A stretch of 64,000 nt of DNA from Quillaja saponaria (Eukaryota > Streptophyta > Magnoliopsida > Fabales > Quillajaceae). This document shows, one piece after another, positions 10,692 to 19,791 of the stretch. The notes beneath the pieces are model-generated. The model was not told the DNA's origin, did not search any database, and saw nothing but the letters and a program-made list of their open reading frames with translations. Made by a program: the position numbers and the translations under genes. Location of the stretch: positions 15,091,142 to 15,155,141 of the forward strand of contig CM055606.1 in NCBI GenBank assembly GCA_029379385.1, read 5' to 3'. Within the stretch, counting starts at the first letter, position 1. Each line of letters starts with the position of its first letter.

Positions 10692-11996
10692 ATGAAAATG
10701 TCGTCGAAATTGGAAGTGGCGCTATTCCCGTCGTCGCATGGTAAGTTCAAGATTGAGAGAGCTCACACAATGAATCGTCAATTTCATCGGTGTTTCTCTT
10801 CCACCAGCACCATGTTCTTGTGGGCGCTCTTCCTAATTGCTTTGACGGCGTCGTATTTGAGCTTTCAGAGCTTTGTGGATACCGGTAATCGGTATTTCTC
10901 GGCATCGTGGGGTGGGATCCAGTGGGAGAAGCAGGTTCGTAACTCTGCTAAGATCCACCGGAGCGGCGGAATGGCAGTGCTGGTAACTGGAGCAGCGGGT
11001 TTCGTCGGGACTCACGTTTCCCTCGCTCTCAAAAAAAGGGGAGACGGAGTCGTCGGATTGGATAACTTCAACAACTACTACGACCCTTCGTTGAAGAAAG
11101 CTCGAAAGTCGCTCCTAAACAACCATGGAATCTTTATAGTCGAAGGCGATCTCAATGACGCGAAGCTTTTGGATAAACTCTTTGACGTCGTTGCCTTCAC
11201 GCATGTGATGCATTTGGCGGCTCAGGCCGGCGTGAGGTATGCAATGGAAAACCCAAACTCCTATGTCCATAGCAACATAGCCGGACTCGTTACGCTTCTT
11301 GAGGCATGCAAATCGGCGAACCCACAGCCGTCGATTGTCTGGGCCTCATCGAGTTCTGTGTACGGTCTCAACGATAAGGTACCATTTTCAGAATCAGATC
11401 GGACAGATCAACCCGCTAGTTTGTACGCGGCAACAAAGAAAGCCGGTGAGGAAATTACCCACACCTACAACCACATTTACGGCTTGTCCATTACCGGGTT
11501 AAGATTCTTTACTGTTTATGGACCATGGGGCAGACCCGATATGGCTTACTTCTCCTTTACCCGAAATATCCTTCAAGGAAAACCAATTACAATTTATCGA
11601 GGAAAGAATCGGGTTGATTTGGCCCGAGATTTCACCTACATCGACGATATTGTGAAGGGTTGCGTGGGTTCGTTGGATACATCAAGGAAGAGTACCGGGT
11701 CGGGAGGAAAGAAACGTGGACCCGCTCCATACCGGATTTTCAATCTGGGAAACACGTCACCAGTAACTGTACCCACACTGGTGAGTATCCTTGAGCGACA
11801 TTTGAACAAGAAGGCGAAGAAGAATGTGATTGACATGCCAGGAAACGGCGACGTTCCGTTTACGCACGCTAATATTAGCTTGGCCCGAAGCGAACTTGGG
11901 TATAAACCGACAACCGATTTACAAACCGGGTTGAAGAAGTTTGTTAGGTGGTATCTTTCCTATTACGGGTACAATCATGGCAAGCCTGTAAATTAA
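10692..11996 (+). CDS. GAE: UDP-glucuronate 4-epimerase (GAE family)
   Basis: Intronless, 434 residues, full length for the family. It interconverts UDP-glucuronate and UDP-galacturonate in the Golgi, supplying the pectin precursor. A short cytosolic tail is followed by one membrane anchor (about 41-60, MFLWALFLIALTASYLSFQS), a stem, then an extended short-chain dehydrogenase domain: the NAD motif GAAGFVG at 100-106, the AAQAGVRYAMENP block, SSSSVYGL, the catalytic YAATK tyrosine/lysine pair around 245, and the very conserved GPWGRPDMAYFSFTRNI and DFTYIDDIV segments. These match the GAE1/GAE6 type. Two in-frame starts exist, at 10692 and 10698 (MKMSSKLE). The second is more like relatives, which begin with MxSKLE or similar. 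The GC content is clearly higher than the flanks. No defects seen. Confidence 0.95.
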   Translation: MKMSSKLEVALFPSSHGKFKIERAHTMNRQFHRCFSSTSTMFLWALFLIALTASYLSFQSFVDTGNRYFSASWGGIQWEKQVRNSAKIHRSGGMAVLVTGAAGFVGTHVSLALKKRGDGVVGLDNFNNYYDPSLKKARKSLLNNHGIFIVEGDLNDAKLLDKLFDVVAFTHVMHLAAQAGVRYAMENPNSYVHSNIAGLVTLLEACKSANPQPSIVWASSSSVYGLNDKVPFSESDRTDQPASLYAATKKAGEEITHTYNHIYGLSITGLRFFTVYGPWGRPDMAYFSFTRNILQGKPITIYRGKNRVDLARDFTYIDDIVKGCVGSLDTSRKSTGSGGKKRGPAPYRIFNLGNTSPVTVPTLVSILERHLNKKAKKNVIDMPGNGDVPFTHANISLARSELGYKPTTDLQTGLKKFVRWYLSYYGYNHGKPVN

Positions 11997-14090
11997 TTTT
12001 CTAGGATTTTCTTTCCCGGACAAAAGAAAAGAAATGAGAGCACGAAAGGGAAAAGAAAAGAAAAAGAAGAAACATTCTTTACTTGGCAAAAGCAGTGAAA
12101 AATGAAAACAGCTCTGCCCTTTGTAGTTTTTTTTTTTTTTTTCTTTCTTTCAGGTTCTGTTTGTATAAACGAAAGATTCAGGTCGCGTTTGTTCAATTAT
12201 ACGAGCTAGTTTTGATATTTAATTTTCCCATTATTAAATTTTGTAATTTTTTGTTTTCGTTAGGGTCATTTTCGTCATTTCGTTGTGGATTTTTTGATAA
12301 GTGAGACAGCTCAGACAACTTGTAGATACGGTTAGTTATGGGGGCCATTGTTTTATTCTACGGTTCGTACGGTTGCCGTTGGATTCGGCTAAAACTGAGT
12401 CAGAGATCTGACACTAGATCCAGCTGTAGAATTTGGTTAGGTCCCTGTCCCAGTGTATATATACGGGCTTGGGCATTTCCGGTGGGCCCTGTAGTATTAT
12501 TTTATAGGAAGCTTAAGAGAATTATGCTTTTTGGTGTCCTTATTAGCAATATTAAATTTGCTTAATCTTTTCCATCCACCGACAAATTGTGGGCTCCACC
12601 AGACACTAACACGGATTGGTTTAGTCAATCGCTTAATGTGCACTTTTTAAAGAAAACGAGGGTGTGGTGATTCGACTATTTTGTATACGGTGGTCATATA
12701 TAATATTAAGTAAAGGACAGATTACTCACCGACAGAGGGTAGGCCAGAGTTGGATTGTTTTGAGAACATGTGGATGACGGAGGAGTTTTAATTGTTATTT
12801 TGGACATTGCACCATTGTGAATATGATTCCTATTTTGGTATCTTCTGGATAGGAATAGGAGGACTGTCGTATTTAGCATTTTATATATAGCATAGTCACT
12901 AATTGGATTTAATTTCTTCAAAATAATTGGGAACAACATTGCTTCTATTGTAGTTAAGAGACAAAATTGAACATTTTTACAATTGGGCTTTGTTTCTTCT
13001 ACTAGTTTTAAAACTTAGATATGGGCTTAATCTTAAGCATGCTTCCTGGATAAGAAGTCAATTCTGATCCTCTTGTGTATAAAGTATGCAGGCCTAGCCA
13101 TTGGTAACACATACATATCTAGATAGTTGAAATATATTTATTTCACTAACAAATTCCCTTTTAGCTAGATAGTTCAAATATAATTATTTTTTTCATGAGT
13201 CTCCTTAAATTATTTGTTAAAGGTTAAAAAAAAGTTTTTTCATTTAACCCGGGCTTGCTATTTTTACATGTTTTAAATATCAATTATTGTCTCATGATGT
13301 TCTAAAACTAACTTACTTACCTCTTTAATAGGCGAGCAACTCAATATTTAGAACATACTACATACATTCTATATATGGATCTGTAGGTAAAATTTTATGT
13401 GATTCAAACAGCAAAATGGAAATTCCCTTGAACCCACGACCAATCAATTACAACCCATCACTCTACCACTGAGCAACTGAGGAGCAATGACAAAAGAGGA
13501 TGACAAGTTATTCATATTTCATTTGATGGTCAGTGGTGAATTGAAATATGAATCATATTTCATAATGATTGATCGCGCGCCTCTATTACATTGTTACTCT
13601 AATGAGAAATTAATTGTATTAAATTCTTATGGAGAATTATAATTTGGATAGATTATTAGGATACTGGTTAGCAAGTACCCTAAAGGATATTGGTTAGCAA
13701 ACTCCTTAAAATATGTTAAATGTTATCTATTGTATTTATTGCATCGTTTTCTTAGGATATTAATAAATGAAGTTCATAATTTTAAAACATTATAAATGTC
13801 ACCTATTGTATTATTATACCTTAATAAGTTTTCCCAAGACACCCAGTGAGAGCAACCCATTTTTATTAGACTATTGTGTGTCAACTAATTTTAGAATTAT
13901 TAACTGCCACCATTTATTTGTTTTTTGGAGTTATGTAATTAAAGTATTAAACTAAATTACTTTTGGTTCTCCATTTTGTAGCAATTAAATAAGCAAATTA
14001 ATCTAAACACTAAACGCAATCATCAAAATTCATAACTGGCAAATTTTGAAACTTAAAAATCAGAACAGTTTGGCAAAGCACTTTGATGTA
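11997..14090. other. Intergenic region after the epimerase
   Basis: The first 300 bases are probably the epimerase 3' UTR. The rest is AT-rich. A tRNA-derived SINE-like piece lies at 13415-13500, and a short imperfect tandem duplication around GATACTGGTTAGCAA lies at 13655-13705. No host gene is recognised. Short open frames at 12338-12565 and 12706-12939 match nothing known to me. Confidence 0.5.
13415..13500 (-). repeat. tRNA-derived SINE-like sequence
   Basis: On the minus strand an A-box-like TTGCTCAGTGGTAG is followed about 35 bases later by a B-box-like GTGGGTTCAAGGG. The spacing is that of tRNA-derived SINE promoters. No cloverleaf or 3' tail could be fixed, so copy boundaries are uncertain. 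Confidence 0.4.
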
Positions 14091-14100
14091 CTATATATAT
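14091..14100 (+). promoter_or_regulatory. TATA element of the first prolamin-like gene
   Basis: CTATATATAT lies about 75 bases upstream of the ATG at 14170, in the right place for a TATA box with a short leader. Just before it, at 14071-14087, is a 17-base exact copy of the first codons of the gene. Confidence 0.5.
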
Positions 14101-14169
14101 GAACCTAAACTCACTTTTTTTCAACAAGCTAGAAGCATCTATCTCTGCTAGCTCAATCAATAAAGCACC

Positions 14170-14638
14170 ATGGCAAAGCACTTTGATAATAAGTTTGCTT
14201 TCATGGCAGCCATGTGTTTTGCAGTCATCTTTTCAGCTGGGTTGGCAGCTGAGGATGCTCAAGAATCAATAGCCCCTGCTTTCTCTCCAGGTCCTGCTTA
14301 TGAAGAACCCGGTATTACTCTTAGTGACCCAGTGCTTCCACCAGAACCATCACCTGGTTACTACAAAGATTTGCAAGAATGTGCAGATAAAATTACTTTT
14401 GAATGCAATAAAGAAATCTTTGCTGGTATGTTTTTTGAGAAAGAGTTATTGACTCTGGAATGTTGCAAGCAATTAGTGTATATGGGCAAAGATTGTCATA
14501 GTGGATTGGTGAAAGTTCTTCCTCACAATCCCTGAGCTCAAACCAAATGCATCTCAGGCTTTACCAAGAAGTGAGCAAATATGGAATAAATGTGTCTTAG
14601 ATGTAGAAACTTTGGCATCCTCTCCCTCTTCTACCTGA
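14170..14638 (+). pseudogene. Prolamin-like/ECA1-family secreted protein, copy a (one frameshift)
   Basis: Intronless. The open frame from the ATG encodes 121 residues and stops at 14535. It has a signal peptide (about 1-27), a Pro/acidic linker, then the prolamin-like domain with QEC, FEC, the CC pair in LECCKQLVYMG and KDC. These are five of the six cysteines expected for the Pfam Prolamin_like family (ECA1/EC1-type proteins, several known from egg cells and embryo sacs). The domain should continue. In the next frame the DNA reads IPELKPNASQALPRSEQIWN, then KC with the sixth cysteine, ending at a TGA at 14636. One extra C within CTTCCTC at 14518-14523 explains the shift. Everything else is intact, so this is either a very young lesion or an assembly indel. 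Two related genes follow within 5 kb. Confidence 0.8.
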
Positions 14639-16463
14639 ATTTTATTATGAAATATTATATAATGTAAGGCACACCTACACTAATGACAACTAACATGCAC
14701 TAATTTCCATTTGGTATCTAACTTTTAATTAGTTGTACATCTATTTCAAGAATCTAGGACAAACTATTCAAATTCATAAAATGAGATCCAAAGCAGTAGA
14801 TCATTTGATGTGTTCACTCTATGCTTATGGCCGGAATCCCACCAAAAAACACAGACAAGCTTGTTTTAATTCTTTTTCATCACCCATTAATGTAACTGGC
14901 AGGGAATGCCTCCTCATTTAGAAGCTTCATGCCTCCATTCATACAAAAAAAAAACCCTAACCCTAGATTATGTTCGCCCTTAGCTTACCGATCGAGTACG
15001 TATTACTCTGGATTTGACTCCATCTAATTTTAAACAGTCATAATAATTTGAGTTTTGAGAATTACGTTAGGCATGTTTGGTTCAACTATTTGAAAAACAA
15101 AATTAAGGGGTAGTTTAGAAAAATATAATTTATAACTTTGAGTTTTGAGAAACAAAAAACTTAAAACCAACAAAGACTGCGTGCTATAGGAAAATGAGAA
15201 ATGAGCTTATTCTTATTATCAAACAACTTTTTTCAAATAGAAAAAATTAGGTAAGTTTAAACCATGTATTTTTTTGCTGAGTCTAAAGTAATTTGTCTTT
15301 CAGACTTGGATTTCTTAAATAAAACAATTTAACAAGGTCACTGCACCTACACCAATTTTCTTTTCTCCATAAATCTCATTAACTCTTTCATAATTTTATG
15401 AGATTTGAACCCCAAAGGGTTTGACAATTTCAAAATGATATATTTCTCAAACTCGAAAATAGAACTGTTACTACAGAATCCTAAGGTTTATATAGTCAAT
15501 TTTCTTTTTCAACTTCTTTAGCTTGAAAATTGTGATAAAATGTTAATCTTATCAAACATTTAGAATGTTAATTATATTAATTGTTTAACAAGTGTTCAAG
15601 AAATCTTTTTTTTATTACTTATGTTGCCTTTGATTTGGTCATACTTTTACTCAATTGAGCAGAAGATGGGAGCAAACCTTTTATTTATTTTATTTATTTA
15701 GTGTTTAGGCAGCCTGTGCGAGTCAGCTTATGCACCTATCGACTAATTATTTCTCTAATTTGGTCAAAAGCAAACTATTATCGGAACTAGAAAATTTAAG
15801 AATAAGTTTTATTTATTTTTTTATTTTCTTGTATATACATTAAAGAAAAAGGTAATTATGTCATATTTAGTTACAAAGAATAGTTTTCTAATTTTCAAAT
15901 ACATTAATTACATATATGTACAAACCTCACATGTTAATTTTGACTTAACTTTTTAGAATAATTGGTTTTTAATGGATCCTTGAAAACAACTCGATCCAAT
16001 TAAGTTTTCTGAATTCTACTATTAATTGATAGATGAAAAACCTTGTTAATTTTTCAATTTGTAAAAAAGTCATCATACTATCTAGCAAGTGATGATACTA
16101 CTTCATATTTTCAACACAAATAGTTGGAGAATTCGATGGAAAATAAAAAATGTTTTTATTTTATTTTATTTTTTATAATAAATAGGGTTAAAGTTTTATA
16201 GAATTAACTCCTCTAATAATTGAATCTAGTATTCCATGAAAAAAAAGAGAACTCTATTAAATCTTAACTAAATCAAATTTGTATACAAAAACGTTAAATA
16301 TTTTGATTAAAGTACGAGTTAACCAAACGTTAGTAAATTAAAGGCAATCATAGGAAATGTTTTCTAAGCATCAAACCTATATCATAAATATTGCTCCTTT
16401 TACATTAATTATCACCATTCTCAAGTCAACAATCTCACTCCCTCCCAATCTAAAGCAATCACC
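14639..16463. other. AT-rich spacer between prolamin-like copies a and b
   Basis: No gene recognised. A telomere-motif-like AACCCTAACCCTAGA occurs at about 14954-14968; two units only, it may act as a telo-box or be chance. Many A/T tracts follow. The last 60 bases are pyrimidine-rich and probably form the leader of the next gene. Confidence 0.45.
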
Positions 16464-16939
16464 ATGACAAAGTTTAACAGCTTATCATTAGTCATGGTGG
16501 CAATAACCCTAGCCTCAACTGCACAAGTAGCCAGAGCCACTGATCAAAAATCACTAGGCCATCCGCCATCCTACCACTAATCCTGATCGGGTTGCTGATG
16601 CACCCGACTTTGAAGATGACGATGATGGTGATCACTTGGCACGGGGGCCTGCAGAAGATGCAGTGAACCAAAAGTTCAACAATTACTTGCAGATCTGCGC
16701 AGAGGAATTAACTGAGCATTGTGGGAAAGAGATTTTCACCAATATTTTCACAAACAATACGTTGGCAATAACAGACGTCTGCTGCAAGAAGCTTGTGAAG
16801 GAGGAGCAGGTTGTCACAATGGGTTGGTCAGTGCTATCATTACAAATTTACCAGAGTTTCAAGGCAATCTAACCATCACTTTGGCAGGAAGTGTGAAAAT
16901 TTGGAAGAAGTGTGTTGCAGTTTCAAAATCTGCCTGATC
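16464..16939 (+). pseudogene. Prolamin-like/ECA1-family secreted protein, copy b (two opposing frameshifts)
   Basis: ATG at 16464 gives a signal peptide (MTKFNSLSLVMVAITLASTA) but hits TAA at about 16578. One frame over, the DNA continues as a Pro/Asp linker (DAPDFEDDDDGD), then LQICAEELTEHCGKEIF and ITDVCCKKLV. Near 16795-16806 the frame returns to the original one and reads GCHNGLVSAI, then SVKIWKKCVAV, ending at TGA. All six domain cysteines are recovered across the three pieces. The shifts are opposite in sign, so the ends share a frame and only the middle is displaced. Introns are not expected in this family and no splice sites fit. Pseudogene or indel-containing assembly. Confidence 0.78.
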
Positions 16940-17164
16940 ACTTGCTTCTTCTCCATCATATGATTAAGATTATGTTCTTTTTGTTGTGGGAATTTTTCCA
17001 TTTACTTCAACAATTAATAATAAACAATAAATCATTATCTGCAATTGAAGTTTATTGATCAACTTTATTTTTATTTTTACTCAAATACCATTCGTTTAAG
17101 TATCTTCTCATGATAAATCTCAAATTTCTACAACATCCTTTGCTTTCTTATCAGAATAGGCATA

Positions 17165-17783
17165 CATGATTTTTTTTGGTACACGGGAAACATTTTTGAA
17201 AGTGTAGCCATCTTGGATTCATAATCTTGAATTTTTTTGTTTGTAAGGGGAAGTAGCCAAGCTTCCTATCGCAGAGGGGATGTTATGCATCTCTTATCTT
17301 GGTATTTTTTATGGATTAAGTTTCTATAAATAAAAAGTTTATAAAATATTTGTAATATTTATTATGGTAGTTGATCATGATTTCTGTATTATTTATTGCA
17401 TAAATTACTATTTGTAAAAAGTATCAAATTCCAGTGACTATATTTATTATTGCTTAACAAATATACTTTGGACACCTGTTAAAATTTTTTTATTTTTTTA
17501 TTTAAGGATTAGTTATATTCGGACAAGCTTACATATATCTTGTCTACCTCTTCAATCCTTATAAGTATACCAAAAATAAATATTTTGGCAAATATATATT
17601 AAAAATATTAGATATCTCACCTGATAAAGTAAATATGTTGGCACACCAAACATGATTTTTGGTGCATCAGAAACATTTTTGAAAATGTAGCCATCTTAGA
17701 TTCATATATATAACCTTGAACTTTGTTTTTGCAAGGCCAAGTAGCCAAGATTCCAATCACATAGGAATCTTATGCATCCCTTA
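17165..17783. repeat. Direct duplication flanking a MITE fragment
   Basis: Copy 1 (17165-17300) and copy 2 (17651-17783) run in the same direction and share the order CATGATTTTT, GAAACATTTTTGAAA, TGTAGCCATCTT, GATTCATA, AAGTAGCCAAG, TTATGCATC. The divergence is substantial, so the duplication is old and could be a by-product of the local expansion of prolamin-like genes. Confidence 0.6.
17326..17482. mobile_element. MITE, 5'-truncated inverted copy of the 7908-8088 element
   Basis: The interior matches the reverse complement of 7908-8058 (blocks AGTTGATCATGATTTC, TTATTTATTGCATAAATTA and GACTATATTTATT). The right end CTTAACAAATATACTTTGG plus ACACCTGTTA is the family terminal repeat. The opposite terminal repeat is missing. 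Confidence 0.6.
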
Positions 17784-18688
17784 TTTATTTGATATGTATC
17801 TATAACATTTCCAACTTCTGTTAAAATAAATAAATATTTAAAAGTTAATTTTGACAAGAACATATTAAAAATACTGGACAATTTCACATGACTCCATCGG
17901 GTAGCCTTCTTTCCAAGCTTACAGTCTTCTCCGCTTATAGTGCCTGGGGAGGCACCAGTATTGAACCAAAGTGAGTTGAGTTGAAATTAATTGTTTACAT
18001 TAATGAAATATTATTATAATCTGTCTTACATTTCTCTTCGTTGTTTCTTTATATTTATCTATATCCCTTAACACTCCCTACATCAAACTCAACACTTAAT
18101 TTTTCTTTTTTGGCAATGTTTCATGAATCAAGAACTATAAAAACAATTGAAGTATGAAAAGAGATAGTCACTTTTACTTTTAGTACTCTCTTGTTTTGAC
18201 AAAATCGTTAATATAAAAGTTTTATATTAAAAAAAATCTAATGTTTTTAATTTTGAATTTTTATTAAAATATTTATATAACCTTTTTCTGATCATGTTTT
18301 ATTGATAGACTAGATTTGAAGCATTAGTGAAAAGTATTTTATTAGTTTAGATTATTTAAATTAATGCAATTAATATTAATATATTTTATAAAATATGATA
18401 TATAAATTAATGTATACGATTATTGTCACATAATATAACGAGTCAATAATATAAATTCATACTATATATATATACAATTATCATATTCGTTTTGAGAATG
18501 ATGTTTGTTTTTCTTTTCCTGTAACAACAAAAACATGAATGCAATTTAAAGTAGAATGAACGTTAGTTAACATATACATAATATAACAACCTCTGTTTTT
18601 TTTTTTTTTCGTATATATATCTTTCTTTGCCATCTCTATAATTAACTCAATATTCCCAGACACAAATACTTTCTAACTCCTAATAGCC

Positions 18689-19102
18689 ATGGCCAAGATC
18701 ATCATCAATACCTTCACCACCGTTTTGGTCTTGGCGTTGGCTATTGAAATTGCTACACAAGTGATCATGGCACGGCCAGCACCGCCACCGGCAGACCCCA
18801 GTTTCATCAAGAGATGTTCACACAAACTGGGCAAAACATGTGCTGGACAAGTGTTTGGTAATGTATTCTTGAATTTAACATCTATCACTCCAGAATGTTG
18901 TCACAGCCTTGTGTATTCTCTTGGATGGGATTGTCATCGTGAATGGGTTCAGTTTATTATTACAAGGCCTTCTTTTCATGGAAATTCATCTGCTGCTGTC
19001 ACTAAGAGCGTGCAAGTTTGGGATAACTGTGTTAACGTTGCTGGGCCATGCTCCAGCACCAAAAAGCTCTCTTTAAGACTTAGAAATCAATTTTGGTTTT
19101 AA
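18689..19102 (+). CDS. Prolamin-like/ECA1-family secreted protein, copy c (intact)
   Basis: 137 residues, single exon. Signal peptide about 1-28 (IIINTFTTVLVLALAIEIA), a short Pro-rich linker (RPAPPPADPS), then the cysteine domain: C43, C50, C69-C70 (PECCHSLVYSLG), C81 (WDCHREW) and C113 (VWDNC), with a seventh cysteine at C120. The C-x6-C ... CC ... C ... C pattern is that of the Prolamin_like family, which includes ECA1 gametogenesis-related and EC1-type secreted proteins. It is the only one of the three local copies with an uninterrupted frame. Its basic tail (KKLSLRLRNQFWF) extends beyond the last cysteine and is not seen in the other two. The ATG is in good context (GCCATGG). Expression in female gametophyte or seed would be expected from the family, but is inference. 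Confidence 0.8.
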   Translation: MAKIIINTFTTVLVLALAIEIATQVIMARPAPPPADPSFIKRCSHKLGKTCAGQVFGNVFLNLTSITPECCHSLVYSLGWDCHREWVQFIITRPSFHGNSSAAVTKSVQVWDNCVNVAGPCSSTKKLSLRLRNQFWF

Positions 19103-19791
19103 GTGTCTAATATCATGCATGTATCATCAGTATGACCATATTAATGACTTTTCATGAGCATAATATATGATAGATGTATCAAATAAAAAAAAAGAGTTAA
19201 AAATAAATAAATAACAAGCTTGCTGCTATTTTCCGTTTTGGCACTGTTTGGCTTGGCATTCGGGCCCGCGGGAGAAGCTGTGCCTAGATGTGCGGCCGAG
19301 CAGTGGCTCCAACAAGTGGTCCAACGGTCGCTTCTAGGCCGGGTGGCCATGATGCGTTTTTCATTTATTTTGTTTTGACTCTCTCTTTCTTTTAGTCAAT
19401 TTTATTTTCACTTGTAAGAATATATTTTTTAATAGTGATAATTATTATTTTCCGAACATGCCCTTCCAAGTTTCAACAATTTTGCCAAAAGTGCTCTTTT
19501 ATTTTCTATAATCATCAAAGTAATATTATTTTGATAATTTGCACACAAATATAATTTTCAAACTACAATTACAAACTATTGTTTTTGTACAATCTAAGCC
19601 AACACTATCTTAAATTACATCTCGTAGCCAAACCAAATTGACCCTTCATTTCCACTTATCATCGCCGTGTGATGAAAATACTATAGAATCTCCAAATTAA
19701 CATGGACGGTCCACAACTACTGTATAAATATCTTTACGTGGACAAGTATATACCGGATCCTTGACTTCATGGTACAAATCACAACAACCAG
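19103..19791. other. Spacer with a GC-rich island, then HD-gene promoter
   Basis: No gene. A sharply GC-rich stretch at 19240-19350 stands out from AT-rich flanks (see findings). TATAAATA at 19723-19730 is the likely TATA box of the HD-domain gene that follows. Confidence 0.5.

Larger units (their letters stand above)
16940..18688. other. Spacer between prolamin-like copies b and c, with a duplicated segment
   Basis: No gene. It contains two diverged direct copies of a segment of about 135 bases, at 17165-17300 and 17651-17783. Both include the blocks AAACATTTTTGAAA, TGTAGCCATCTT and AGTAGCCAAG. Between them sits a truncated MITE. The right part is plain AT-rich DNA with an ATATATATA run near 18465. 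Confidence 0.55.

Noticed and set aside
12338..12565. 75-codon open frame after the epimerase
   Set aside because: No homology recognised; probably 3' UTR or intergenic.
14954..14968. Two CCCTAA units as interstitial telomere
   Set aside because: Too short to distinguish from chance or a promoter telo-box.
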